DNA of 64,000 nt from Plasmodiophora brassicae (taxonomy: Eukaryota > Endomyxa > Phytomyxea > Plasmodiophorida > Plasmodiophoridae). Positions within the stretch are counted from its first letter, which is position 1; each line of letters opens with the position of its first letter. Both the position numbers and the translations under genes were made by a program. Where the stretch lies: NCBI GenBank assembly GCA_039704465.1, contig JASFAU010000014.1, positions 930,001 through 994,000 on the forward strand, written 5' to 3'. The notes beneath the pieces are model-generated. The model was not told the DNA's origin, did no database searches, and saw only the letters and a program-made list of their open reading frames with translations. Positions 18,170 through 27,928 of the stretch are shown here, in pieces.

Positions 18170-21100
18170 AATCCCCTTTGACCCAGGAGGGCAAGGGGAA
18201 CTGCGATCGGTCGCAGCGATCGAGAACGAGGTCGTTGGCGACCACGTGCACGCAACGGTGGACATCACGGTGGGCGGTCGACGCATGACGGCGCTGCTCG
18301 ACACGGGGGCAGCAGTCAACGTCGCGAACCAGCACGCAGTGCGGGCTGCCGGTGTGGAGGTGACGCGAGGAGCACTTCAGCTGGAGGACTTTGCGGGTCG
18401 ACCTGTCGAGAATGCCGGCACAGCGGAACTGCCGTTCAACATCGGGGAGGCGCAGACGGCTATTAGGGTGACCGTATGCGACGACGCAATGCCACATGAC
18501 GTCATCATAGGCCTCCCACAGCTACACGCATGGAAAACGCGATGGGACCTAGCGCAGGGTCACGTCGAGATTCCTGGCATCGGCATTCGTGTTCACCTGA
18601 ACCAGCCAAGACGACGAACGGGACGGGCGGTCCAGATGCGACTGATGGAGGACGTGATCGTGCGACGAGACCAAGTGGTCGCAGTGCAGGTCCGGGCGGA
18701 CGGGGCGGTGACCGATGGGCCAGTGCTGGTGGAACGTCAACGCCGGGGCACGAAGACGGCGGCGATCGCAGAAGGCTTCGGCCAGCTGAAGGACGGCGTC
18801 GCAACGATCCTGATTGGCAATCTGTTCAGCCGACGATGCCGATACAAGAAGGGCCGGGTCGTGGCGCTGGCTAAACCGGTTGGAGAGCAGCAAATCTGCT
18901 CAATGACAGTCGGAGCCGTCATGTCCGAGGAGGGTGGAGCGGACGCTCCGATGACGCAACACCAGGCAGCGGTCATGGACGCCGTCCACGTCGAATGGGA
19001 GTCGTTTGATCAGGCGACTCAACGACGCATCCGTCGATGGATATGTACGCAGGCGGATCGGTTCACTTCGGACTTCAACCCGGTGGGCCGGACGGAGACG
19101 GAGGTCCATCGGATCCCGGTGGTGCCCGGGGCGGAGCCGGTCGCGATGCCGCCGCGACGCCTACACCCACACCTTGAAGACCAAGTCCGGGACACGGTGC
19201 AACAGCTACTGAAGGTCGGGACGATCCGACCATCAACGAGTCCATGGGCAGCGGGGGTGGTCATGGCGCGCAAGGCCAATGGGGGATTCCGTATGGCGAT
19301 CGACTATCGGCGTTTGAACGACGTAACGATTGGGGACGCGTACCCGATGCCGCGCGTGGACGACGCGCTGGCGGCGATGCAAGGAGCGTCCTGGTTCTCG
19401 GCTTTCGATCTAACATCAGGCTACTGGCAGGTGCCCGTCGCGGAGGAAGACCGGGCCAAGACGGCGTTCGTGACGCGCGACGGCTTGTTCGAGTGGAACG
19501 GCATGCCGTTTGGATTGAAGTGCGCGCCGGCGACCTTCTGCAGGCTCATGGCCAAGGTTCTCGCAGGTATGTCATTTGTCGACTGCCTTGTGTACATGGA
19601 CGACGTGCTCGTCTTCTCGCAGTCGGTGGAACAGCACTTCGATCGGATCGACAAAGTCTTCGAGCGTCTGCGCGAGCACGGGCTGACCGTCAACCCGAAG
19701 AAGACCTACCTCCTCCAGCGGGAGGTGACCTACCTGGGCCACCGCGTCAGCGGGGACGGGATCCAGCCCGACGCTCGGCTCGTGCAAGCCGTAACGGAAT
19801 TCCCTGAGCCGACGAACAAGGCTCAAGTGAGGACGTTCCTGGGCCTCGCAGGGTACTATTCCCACCTCATCCGCAAGTTCGCCGAGGTCTCGGCGCCACT
19901 GAGCGACCTTGTGGGGAAAGCGTCTCAATGGCGGTGGGGGGAGGAGGAATCCGAGGCGTTCCGCGAACTGAGGCGGCGGCTGTCGGAACGACCGCTGCTG
20001 GCGCATCCAGACTTCTCGCGCCCGTTCATACTGCAGACCGACTGGAGCAACACGGCGTTCGGGGCGATCCTCTGCCAACGGGATGACGTTGGGCATGAAC
20101 ATCCGGTGGCCTACATGTCGAAGAAGTGCCGGGGCGCGGAGAAGCAGTACACGTCGAGACGGGGGGAGGCGGTGTCAATCCGTCTCGCGGTTCGCAAGTG
20201 GCGCTGCTTTCTTGAGGGGGCACACTTCATGATCGAGACAGACCACCGCCCATTGGAGTTCCTGCGGAAGGAGCAGGACGACGCGCAGCTCTGCCGGGTG
20301 TGGGAAGCGTTGGAACCGTACGATTACACGCTACGATACAAGCCGGGGGCGTCGATGACGAACGTGGACGCGTTGAGCCGCGTCGAGTATCGACACCACC
20401 CGGGCGAACCCGTCGTCGATCCGGATCTCGTGGGGCAGGACTCGGAGGAGAGCGCAGATGAAGAAGATCAGGACGATGACGATGACGTCCCGGACGTGGC
20501 GGAAGCGCTCGGCGTCCAGGCGATCAACGTCAACGGCCGCACCCGTCCCTGCGGACGATGTCTCGTGAGGTGTATTGCCGGGCTGAAGGAAGCAGTACCA
20601 AACGGCGAGGCTGACGACGCGGCGGGCGGCCCCGATTTGGCTGGCCTGCGGGAACGACAGCGGTCTGACCCAGTGTTGAGGCGGTTGATCGAGGCAAAGG
20701 AGAGGAATGAGCAGCCGAACAGTCAGTTGGAGACGACCACGCTGTTGGACAACAACGGGATCCTGATGAAGGTCGTGTCAGCGCCAAGGTCCGGTGAGCA
20801 ACAACGAGTTGTGTTGTTCCTGCCGGAGAGCGATCGGAGCGAGCAGCTGAGGCGGGCGCACGACGATCCAGTAGCGGGACACTTCGGCCAGGCGAGGACG
20901 GTGCAGAACTTGCGCCGGACAGTCTTCTGGCCAGGCATGGTACGGGACGCGCGTCGCTATGTTGAACGTTGCCGGGCGTGTCAGCAGGCCAAAGCGCGGG
21001 TACCGTCGGCGCAAGGTCTCCGACAGGAATTCGACGAAGACGACGTCCCGTTCCTACCCTGGTATTCAGTGCACGTGGACCACGTGGTGGACCTACCCCG

Positions 21101-22160
21101 GACATCCCGTGGGAATGAGCACGTCCTGACGGTCACGTGTCGGATGTGCCATGCGACGTTGTTCTTGCCAGTACGACGGTACACGGCGGTGGAGACGGCA
21201 GAGACCCTCATCCGGCACGTGTTCCTGCAAAAGGGGTTCCCGATGAAGATGACGGCGGACCGTAGCCGGTCCTGGCGCAATGACCTGTTCGAGGCGATCG
21301 GCAAGGCGTTCGGATTCCGCCTGGCAATGACGGTGTCATACCGAGCACGAGGAAACGGCATGGCTGAGCGCCCGCATCGCTACCTGAAAGCATTTCTACG
21401 GACCATGAGTGACGAAGACCTGGCGCGATGGGACCTCCAGCTGGAGTACTTGACATTTGCATACTGCAAGGGGGTCTGCGAGACGACGAAGGAGACGCCC
21501 CATTACCTCGAATTCGGGCGTGACATCAGGGGTCCTGTTGAATACGATGTGCAGCTGCCCGAGAAGAGAGTCGATCGATCATACCGCGAGTACCTGCAGC
21601 GGCTGCAACGGCGGTTGCGTTCGGCGTGGGAGGTCGCTCACCGGATGGCCAAGGAGGCGTATGGCAAGCGAGTTGCAAGGCAGAACCTGGGCCGCTTCTC
21701 ACCGAACCCCGAAGTTGGGCAGTTGTTCTGGGCGGATCGTCGTTCGCAGGCAACGGCGGGCGAGGAGGGCGAACCGACACGGTTCCGTTCGCCACTAACG
21801 GGCCCCTGGCGAGTGCTGCAGAAGCTTCCAAACACCGCGGACACGTACCGTCTTCGACACCTGTATACGCAAGAGGAGGCGACGTTTAATTGCGACCAGA
21901 TCGTACGCGTGTTTGAAGGAGAGGAAGACGGAGCCGACGATGACGCTGACGTCGACGCCGACCTGGGTATCGAGGAAGACGGAGACTCTGAGGTGGACCC
22001 CGAGCTAGCGGTCTTGGATGAGCTGGTGCTGTCGGCGGCGGACATCAGTGACGTGGAGGACGGAGACCCGACGTTCGCACCGGAGGGAAGAGCCTCTACG
22101 ACGCCGGATCGACCGCAGGGTGAACAGTCGTACAACCTGCGATCGAGGGGGGGTGTGTAA
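18144..22160 (+). CDS. pol: Pol of the Ty3-type element (protease-RT-RNase H-integrase)
   Basis: One open frame of about 1,338 codons. Protease has MTALLDTGAAVNVAN. Reverse transcriptase has FRMAIDYRRLND, FSAFDLTSGYWQVPV and the catalytic CLVYMDDVLVFS (near 19590). RNase H has LQTDWSNTAFGAIL and ETDHRPLEF. Integrase has the HHCC zinc finger (HFGQARTVQNL...CRACQQAKA) and a core with D, D and E residues (VHVDHV, MTADRS, GNGMAERPH), then a GPY/F-like LTGPWRVLQK module. The last 100 residues are acidic and end YNLRSRGGV; the stop codon lies within the first bases of the 3' LTR. All catalytic residues are present. It has no ATG near its start and probably depends on UGA readthrough. Confidence 0.93.
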   Translation, partial: RGGAAAAAPIPFDPGGQGELRSVAAIENEVVGDHVHATVDITVGGRRMTALLDTGAAVNVANQHAVRAAGVEVTRGALQLEDFAGRPVENAGTAELPFNIGEAQTAIRVTVCDDAMPHDVIIGLPQLHAWKTRWDLAQGHVEIPGIGIRVHLNQPRRRTGRAVQMRLMEDVIVRRDQVVAVQVRADGAVTDGPVLVERQRRGTKTAAIAEGFGQLKDGVATILIGNLFSRRCRYKKGRVVALAKPVGEQQICSMTVGAVMSEEGGADAPMTQHQAAVMDAVHVEWESFDQATQRRIRRWICTQADRFTSDFNPVGRTETEVHRIPVVPGAEPVAMPPRRLHPHLEDQVRDTVQQLLKVGTIRPSTSPWAAGVVMARKANGGFRMAIDYRRLNDVTIGDAYPMPRVDDALAAMQGASWFSAFDLTSGYWQVPVAEEDRAKTAFVTRDGLFEWNGMPFGLKCAPATFCRLMAKVLAGMSFVDCLVYMDDVLVFSQSVEQHFDRIDKVFERLREHGLTVNPKKTYLLQREVTYLGHRVSGDGIQPDARLVQAVTEFPEPTNKAQVRTFLGLAGYYSHLIRKFAEVSAPLSDLVGKASQWRWGEEESEAFRELRRRLSERPLLAHPDFSRPFILQTDWSNTAFGAILCQRDDVGHEHPVAYMSKKCRGAEKQYTSRRGEAVSIRLAVRKWRCFLEGAHFMIETDHRPLEFLRKEQDDAQLCRVWEALEPYDYTLRYKPGASMTNVDALSRVEYRHHPGEPVVDPDLVGQDSEESADEEDQDDDDDVPDVAEALGVQAINVNGRTRPCGRCLVRCIAGLKEAVPNGEADDAAGGPDLAGLRERQRSDPVLRRLIEAKERNEQPNSQLETTTLLDNNGILMKVVSAPRSGEQQRVVLFLPESDRSEQLRRAHDDPVAGHFGQARTVQNLRRTVFWPGMVRDARRYVERCRACQQAKARVPSAQGLRQEFDEDDVPFLPWYSVHVDHVVDLPRTSRGNEHVLTVTCRMCHATLFLPVRRYTAVETAETLIRHVFLQKGFPMKMTADRSRSWRNDLFEAIGKAFGFRLAMTVSYRARGNGMAERPHRYLKAFLRTMSDEDLARWDLQLEYLTFAYCKGVCETTKETPHYLEFGRDIRGPVEYDVQLPEKRVDRSYREYLQRLQRRLRSAWEVAHRMAKEAYGKRVARQNLGRFSPNPEVGQLFWADRRSQATAGEEGEPTRFRSPLTGPWRVLQKLPNTADTYRLRHLYTQEEATFNCDQIVRVFEGEEDGADDDADVDADLGIEEDGDSEVDPELAVLDELVLSAADISDVEDGDPTFAPEGRASTTPDRPQGEQSYNLRSRGGV

Positions 22161-22334
22161 CGAACCGCGTCGCACTTCCCGCAATCTACATACGCCGTGG
22201 CGGAGTCCGTGGCAGTTGGCTGGCGGACGTCATTGCTGTTTCGATTGCATATATACAGGCAGCGTCCTGCTGTTAGTGTGAGGCGAACGCCACCGCGTAC
22301 CTAAAAGTAATCCCCAGGTCGCGTGTTCAGCACA
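22156..22334 (+). repeat. 3' LTR of the Ty3-type element
   Basis: Identical by eye to the 5' LTR at 16674-16852. It is followed by GAAG, after which the right arm of the interrupted inverted repeat resumes (22335-22525). Confidence 0.93.
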
Positions 22335-22344
22335 GAAGCGAGGT

Positions 22345-22892
22345 CCAATCGAACCGTCCGGCTCGATGCCTTTGCTGGTTCTCCCGCCACCGACCTGCGG
22401 TTCAAGTCATCATTCGTTTGGAACAAGCCGGCTCAACCGACATACTTTGCTTGCCGCACGTTCAGCCGCATCACAATAGTCACGGCACTGTCTAATCAGT
22501 TGATCACATCGGCCGGTTTCGTGTTGCGAGCCCGTAACCTGTGTTCGTGGACTGCGCTGCAGTTCCTCTGGTTGCAAGAAGCAATGCGTCCAAACCACCT
22601 GCTGGAGTTGGCGACGATCGTTCGTCAGAATGCTCAAGCCGACCGTAGACGCGTTCGCCGGTGCGACTGTCAGGACGGAACTGGACAGGCAGGTCCGATC
22701 CGGCAGGGCGACCTTATGGGGATCATGGAAGCTGTCGAAGCACGACAGGCTATTTGGACCAAATTTCGCCTTGCACAGCGGTACTTGGCAAATGCTGCAC
22801 CACACTGTCCTGATGCATTGTTGACATTTGCCATTCGGGTACCCGATATTGACAAAGCAAACATGCCCCCTTTTGGCCTGATTGCTGAACAT
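22345..22892 (-). pseudogene. Decayed DNA-transposase remnant, C-terminal zinc-ribbon region
   Basis: On the minus strand an open frame of about 160 codons reads KRGHVCFVNIGYPNGKC, QQCIRTVWCSICQVPLC and SCFDSFHD. This C..C...RT.WC..C.V.LC...CF..FH pattern resembles the C-terminal zinc ribbon of piggyBac-like DDE transposases. The upstream part (22890-23140) is frame-shifted and the catalytic core is not recognisable, so it is a remnant. Its 3' portion coincides with the outer right arm of the inverted repeat, suggesting the repeat derives from the end of this transposon family. The family name is tentative. Confidence 0.4.
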
Positions 22893-23413
22893 GAGTGCCC
22901 TGGCTCAGACGTAGCGCACGGCCGGCCTCATTCATAAAATACAGCCGGCGATTTCGCTTTGGTTGTCGAGCGGGTGGCACCGGGTGTCAGCTGGACCAGC
23001 TGCACGCAGCAAGTCAGAAGGCACCCAATCGCGGCACGTGTACTAGCAACACCTACGTTATTGACCGAATTGATGATATTCGTGTTGATCCTGTTTCTGG
23101 AGATGTTCAACTTCACATCTGTTCGCTCGGTTTTCAAGATACTCGTGGGAACCGTTTGAATATGGAGTTTATTTGGGTTTCGCGCTTTTCACGCAGGCGC
23201 CTCGGTTTCGAGTCCGAGGACCGTTGGGACAAGGTGTGTATGGAGGATGGAAACGGTCAGATGGGCGAATGCCGATGACGTCCAGGTGTTCGGTGAATGA
23301 CACCGAACTGGTGGCGATTTTAGTCCTTAGGAAGAACCATTCAACCCCTCCTTGACTTCAATCGAGTGGGTGTCAAGATGACGAACAAGCCGTCCTTCTG
23401 CCAGTTCCTCAAT
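22893..23413. other. Transposon-derived debris without an intact gene
   Basis: Coding-like fragments appear in several frames on both strands, for example RIDDIRVDPVSGDVQL on the plus strand near 23060, but none is continuous or has a start. This looks like eroded mobile-element sequence between the transposase remnant and the next hairpin repeat. Confidence 0.4.
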
Positions 23414-23784
23414 TTCGAGTATGAATCGGTTCTCGGAGAGCGACGGGACGTTGGTGTACGGCTACATATGCCACTGACCCGCCTCCACTGCGATAGTCGA
23501 ACGACTTCGCACCACGCGCGGAAACATACAGGCTCTTTGCGCCATTTCTTCGACAACCACCTGCGCTGATTTGGGACGATTTAACCCATAGTGGAACGGT
23601 CCACCGTCTCCGCCGACTCGTCCCAAATCAACGCAGGTGGTTGTGGAAGAAGATGGCGCCAAGAGCCTGTATGTTGCAGTGCGTAACGGGTGCGAAGTCG
23701 TTCGCCTATCGCAGTGGAGGCGTGTCAATGGCATTGATGTACACAAACATCCCATCGCTCTCCGAGAACCGGTTCATACTCGAA
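23414..23784. repeat. Inverted repeat, 166-bp arms (hairpin 2)
   Basis: The arms are 23414-23579 and 23618-23784, separated by 38 nt and roughly 85 percent identical by eye. Read outward on the plus strand, the right arm gives an open coding-like frame (VVVEEDGAKSLYVAVRN ... ALREPVHTRTQDDD stop). The left arm carries the same text inverted with frame-shifting gaps. No known family is recognised. Confidence 0.8.
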
Positions 23785-23890
23785 CCCAAGACGATGATTA
23801 GCCGCAATGAGGAACCGGCAGAAGTACGGCTGACGACCGCGGACCGACGGCGCGTGAGTCAGTTGAACCCTGACATGTTGACCGACTACA

Positions 23891-24335
23891 ATGCCGAAGA
23901 AGCGACATGACGAGCCCGCGGCGGCGATGACGACGAGTGAGGCGACGACGAGCGAGGATGTGACGACGGCGAGTGAGGAGATGAACGCGATGATCGCGAA
24001 ACGCGGGGGCGGGCGCGCTGCGCGCCCAAAGGACAGAGTTTGGGGACATAATCCGACGGGAGCGGGATGGTGGACGTCTCTGCTTCTACTGCAAAGAACA
24101 GTACGGCCACTTGATCGCCGACTGCCCGAAGCGGCAGGTGGCCGCGTCCTTGGCAGTGCAAGCAGAGTCCGAAAACCCCCCGACAGACTCCGTCAAAGCG
24201 GCGGATGCATCCGCTTGCCTGGTCGTGACACGGGACGGGAGGCACGGGCGCTGCGTGCGTTGCAGGGGCCTGCACTTACCGGGCGCGCTGCCTGAACCGC
24301 GATATGCAAATGGCGTCGACAGCAATAAAGTCTGA
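23891..24335 (+). pseudogene. Gag-like zinc-knuckle fragment with a frameshift
   Basis: The ATG at 23891 starts MPKKRHDEPAAAMTT, a Thr/Ser/Glu-rich stretch to MNAMIAKRG. One frame over, the text continues RRERDGGRLCFYCKEQYGH then LIADCPKRQVAA, a CCHC-type zinc knuckle with one extra residue (CX2CX5HX4C). The two parts join only if a base is lost or gained in the GC-rich run near 24005. This looks like a retrotransposon gag fragment, but a cellular CCHC protein with an unresolved intron is possible. Confidence 0.4.
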
Positions 24336-24509
24336 GACGACCGCAACTTGCATGCGATCGTGAGTACAGTACCCTCCCGGCGCTCAGGAACATTCCGGTA
24401 TGACGTGTCTATTTCGGGCCGTCCGACTGTCGCCCACTCGTCCCTGTGCGGCGGGTGCGGAGGGTGCGTGGCTGCGTGCGCGCGGCTCTGCAGGTCACAG
24501 TGGCGAACG

Positions 24510-25103
24510 ATGGCCGACACGCACAGCGACGACGATTCCGTGATCGTCGACGACGATGTGCAGGCGCGCACGGCAGAGAGCGCCGACGACGATGGGGCGC
24601 GCGTGTCGGCCCTGCGTGATTCGGTCGCCAAGAAGGGGTCGAACAGTTACTATTACGCGTGGAACAACCTCGACCTGTCCAGGGAGCACGAGTTCCGCCC
24701 GCGCCTGGTCAAGGCCGGGGCCGCCGCGACGTCCGTGCCTGCCAGGCCCACCGTCACGATTGCGAAATACGCGTGGTCGGATGATGGCAAGGCTGTCAGG
24801 TCAGTGCACACGTGTGTCCACGCATGGCTTAGCATCGAATTGATTTCGTCCATCAGGGTCTACGTCGACCTGGAAGGTGTCGGATCGTTGCCAGCCGACA
24901 ACGTCCGGTCGCAGTTCTCGGCGCGGTCGTTCTCCATTGAAGTGGGCGATCTGAACGGGACCGATTACCGACTGGCGGTTGTCGAGCTCGATGGCGAGGC
25001 TGTCCCGGAGCGGTGCGCCGTTCGCGTCAAACCGAACATGGTGGTCGTGTCGCTGCACAAGGCGAAACCGGAGCACAAGTGGTTCGCGCTCGCCAAGAAA
25101 TAA
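24510..25103 (+). CDS. CACYBP: CS-domain protein, CacyBP/SIP-like
   Basis: Two exons (24510-24799, 24857-25103) around a 57-nt intron give 178 residues. After an acidic N-terminus comes KKGSNSYYYAWNN, a motif seen just before the CS domain in calcyclin-binding-protein-like proteins. The CS domain follows: TIAKYAWSDDGKAV, RVYVDLEGVGSLPADNV, FSARSFSIEVGDLNG and KPEHKWFALAKK. CacyBP/SIP bridges Siah-type ubiquitin ligases and the SCF adaptor Skp1, and CS domains generally contact HSP90. The C-terminal SGS domain of animal CacyBP is absent, so this is a short form. The intron is a multiple of three without a stop, so intron retention would also be translatable. Confidence 0.8.
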   Translation: MADTHSDDDSVIVDDDVQARTAESADDDGARVSALRDSVAKKGSNSYYYAWNNLDLSREHEFRPRLVKAGAAATSVPARPTVTIAKYAWSDDGKAVRSVHTCVHAWLSIELISSIRVYVDLEGVGSLPADNVRSQFSARSFSIEVGDLNGTDYRLAVVELDGEAVPERCAVRVKPNMVVVSLHKAKPEHKWFALAKK

Positions 25104-25481
25104 CCCCTGCCGCCAGGTTCTCGGTGACGCTCTGATCATTGTTCCCACTAGTACACACGTGCAGAGCGTTCTGGAGCCATGCCCGCGTAGTTATTATCGA
25201 CGACGCTCACACGGTTGTCCTGCGGGCAACTCGAACGTCCAAGCGGACGAGCCCGGCACGGTTCTGGATGACTTACTGCCTGAAACGGCGCCGCAACCGT
25301 CCACAACACGTCAGTGCCGACGTGGATAACGGTATGCAACAGCAGCCTGTTCGCCCGGCGAATGCATCCCTCGCTCAGACTGCCCCGGGTGACTTCTACC
25401 TCCAATTTGGCTCTTCGCCAACGCCGGCAAGGCGTTCGGATAAAAAGCCTTGGACGCTTTGCGACCTCACCCTGTACTACG
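25104..25481. other. Intergenic region
   Basis: Overlapping open frames extend through here into the next gene, but they conflict with one another and have no recognisable motif. I treat this as 3' UTR of the CS-domain gene plus the promoter of the coiled-coil gene. Confidence 0.4.
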
Positions 25482-26734
25482 ATGTCTCGCATGGGCACCA
25501 CGCTTCTATCGGCGGTGAGCAGCAACGCATCGGCAGGCGCTTGGCTCGCGTCGCCACCGAGTGCCAGCAACGCGTCCACTAATGCACGTGCAGCCCCTGA
25601 GCGTACCTACTCAGCAGTGTCAAAAGATACTCATCGGTCGCCATGCGTACCATTCAAAGGTCGCATGGTCGTGCACGGCACCTTTCTGGACGACTTTGAG
25701 TTCGTCGACGACGATGACGACGACAATGTCGAGGTGTCGTTCGTGCCGCGGGAACGCTATGAGGCGATGTGCGCTCGTGCGGATACCCTTGCGGTAACGC
25801 TGTCTCGTGCCGCCATCAAACTTCAACTGGTCCGCTCCCAGGCCAACGAACGCCATCGCAAAGATCGTTCGGCCCTGCAACGACATCGCCGCCTGTGTTC
25901 GCAGGCGAACACGCGCCTCAAATACGTCGAGGCGTCGCGCCATGCGCCTCTGGGGAACGAACCACGGCGGCCTGCAAGGACCAGGGCTCTACCCGGGCCG
26001 CCAGGACCGACAGGTTCTACGGCGACCTCATCGAGGGCGCAAACAGCTAGGGCGCCATCGTCAACGGGCGGCGCGATCAGCGTCGAGCCACCGCTCTGCG
26101 TCCTGCCGACTCCCCGACCACGTACGACAATGACGAAACGGCCGGTTCCCGCACCAAGAACGTCATCTGCGTTGGCGGTTGGAGAGCATACGCCCACAGA
26201 GCGACGCTCGACAGGAGCCTGGGCACATCGGGATTCACTCGGTGGTGGCAAGCCCGGAATCGCTTCCGTCGCCAGTGCCTCTCGTCCGTCGTCACGAACC
26301 CCATCAGTCGCTGCTCCACGAAAGACCCGCCTGTGGACGCCCAGCGACCAGTTGCTGCCGTCGCCATGGGCCGCGTCACAGTCGCCAGAGCAGCAGGACA
26401 GCAGGGGCGGTGTGCCTCCTGAAGTAATGGTACGAAGAAAGGTCGAAGGCAAAGCGTCATCGTACTGACGAATCGTGTGCAGGAACGAATCGAAACGCTG
26501 CAGTTCATGCTTGCCATGGTGGCCGAAGACAACAGGTTGCTGAGGACGGTACTGAAGGAGACGGGCAACGAGGCGCCGCTACCGGCCGAGTGGGCTGAAC
26601 CCGTTGTACCCCTTGGCGAACCGGATTCTGCGGCGCCATCGTCGTCGCGAGCAGTAAGTGCTAGTTCGATGGCCTCAGGAATATTCGTCAACGCGGTGCA
26701 CCCCTCAGGTTCGGTTTCGCTGTATCCGATGTGA
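25482..26734 (+). CDS. Uncharacterised coiled-coil protein
   Basis: Two exons (25482-26429 and 26483-26734) around a 53-nt intron give 399 residues. The N-terminal 70 residues are Ser/Ala-rich. A run of acidic residues (FEFVDDDDDDN) precedes a basic coiled coil (about 90-150: RSQANERHRKDRSALQRH), followed by a long Pro/Ser/Thr-rich disordered stretch. The second exon adds a leucine-zipper-like coil, ERIETLQFMLAMVAEDNRLL. There is no basic-region signature of a true bZIP factor, no signal peptide and no catalytic motif. The function is unknown. The splice was chosen because it removes a stop and joins two coil-forming segments in phase. Confidence 0.55.
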
Positions 26735-26907
26735 CGATATGACCCCCCACCTCGTGATTGACGATATCCACGGCTGGTTCGACAAATCATTCCGCGCCGT
26801 CCTACGAGAAGGTACCCGACTCGGCGGCTGGATCGACACTGGCCGATTGGCAATGACTGGGGCAATGACTGGGACGACGTATAGCTCGACAGTCGCACCA
26901 GGAGACG

Positions 26908-27249
26908 GTGGATGAAATCAGGGAGCATTACAAAACGGTGGAGAGCCAGCTGTCCAGCGACAACGCAAGGTGGGCTTCGTACCGCATTGCCCGGACACCA
27001 CTCGCCAACAGGACTGCACAGGTTGAAGAAAGCCTTGCAGACGGCGGCGTCGTGTCACGAAAAGAGTCGGTGCCAACTCGGGGCCTGTGTGCCAGCCCGC
27101 GCCCCTTAATGTTTGTCGCTGTCGCAGACTGGCGTGGTGAGGCCGAGCTTCGAGCCAAGAACCGAAATCTCAAGCAGGAGCTTGCCGCTGCCAGAAGACA
27201 GATAGCCGACCTCGAGGAGAAGGTCGCATCATTTAGCACGTCTCGATAA
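26908..27249 (+). CDS. Fragmentary coiled-coil ORF, gene structure unresolved
   Basis: An open frame with coil-forming sequence at both ends: DEIREHYKTVESQLSSDN and, at the C-terminus, ELRAKNRNLKQELAAARRQ then IADLEEKVASF. A 42-nt GT-AG intron (26970-27011) may lie inside. Upstream exons could not be joined in a consistent phase; a preceding frame from 26739 (MTPHLVIDD) is a candidate first exon. It may be a separate small gene or distal exons of the preceding coiled-coil gene. Confidence 0.35.
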   Translation: MDEIREHYKTVESQLSSDNARWASYRIARTPLANRTAQVEESLADGGVVSRKESVPTRGLCASPRPLMFVAVADWRGEAELRAKNRNLKQELAAARRQIADLEEKVASFSTSR

Positions 27250-27321
27250 TGTGCATTGCCCCACAGTGTACTCGATACAGACGTAATGGTTTATTCCCGC
27301 AGGTTGGCAGCGACAAGCCAG

Positions 27322-27608
27322 TTACAGGTTAAGCTTCGTGCGGCGCCAGTTGCGACGCTTGGCGTTGTATCTGCAATGCAGAGCGGCATTAGATGGGCTC
27401 AGTGCACCACGCCGACAGCTGATGCCCTACCGGATGGTGTTGCCGGTCCGCATGCGGATCCACTGCGGAAGCGGCCGGTTCTGACGTTGCTTCTTGGCCA
27501 GCTTGACCTTGATCTTGAACGACTTATGCGACGGCTAGAACGTGCAGTCGTCAGCTCACAGCGTCACACGACGACGGCGACGACGGCGCGCGCTGCGGCA
27601 CTCACCAT
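27322..27608 (-). CDS. RPL39: Cytosolic ribosomal protein eL39
   Basis: Exons 27608-27606, 27534-27431 and 27370-27322 (minus strand) give exactly 51 residues, the universal eL39 length. The protein starts [17 protein letters not shown], then [19 protein letters not shown] and [14 protein letters not shown]. eL39 lines the peptide exit tunnel of the 60S subunit. Exon 1 encodes only the initiator ATG, directly followed by a consensus GTGAGT donor (71-nt intron). The second intron is 60 nt. No frame longer than the middle exon exists, so simple ORF searches miss this gene. It lies divergently from IFT80, with about 320 bp between the two starts. Confidence 0.95.
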
Positions 27609-27928
27609 GGTGGTCGATCTCGGTTGCACGGTCCAGCAAGCGAATACCTCGGTCACGTTTCGTCACGGAGTCCGTGAGTCCGCGCGGCAGACAACATTAG
27701 GGCGCCGTCATATGTGGCGCTCCCGCCGTTGGCGGGTGTCTGGAATGAGGCGCTGCCGTTTGACCCTCGAAGCTGTTCCGTGGCCTGTTGTGACGAATGC
27801 ATGACGCCGGCGGCGATGGACGTGTTGCGGACTCCTGATAAGTACCGAGCGATCATTGACGAGTGGGGGCTGCGATGCGTTGCCGAAGGAGGTTGCGCCA
27901 GCGCTGGGTGCCAGTTCGGTTCGTGGCG

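Larger units (their letters stand above)
16674..22334 (+). mobile_element. Ty3/gypsy-type LTR retrotransposon with self-complementary primer-binding site
   Basis: A 5661-bp element with two 179-bp TG...CA LTRs that appear identical, flanked by GAAG on both sides (AGAAG if the terminal A is counted). The order is gag, protease, RT, RNase H, integrase, the Ty3 order. A purine tract (GAGGGGGGG, 22145-22153) precedes the 3' LTR. The primer-binding site is complementary to the element's own LTR, as in Tf1/sushi elements. Gag and pol share a frame separated by one UGA with a hairpin. Gag carries frame breaks. There is no chromodomain; the C-terminal tail is acidic. Confidence 0.93.

Noticed and set aside
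27256..27804. A 182-codon plus-strand ORF over RPL39
   Set aside because: The minus strand encodes a complete eL39 with two consensus introns, so the plus frame is a shadow.
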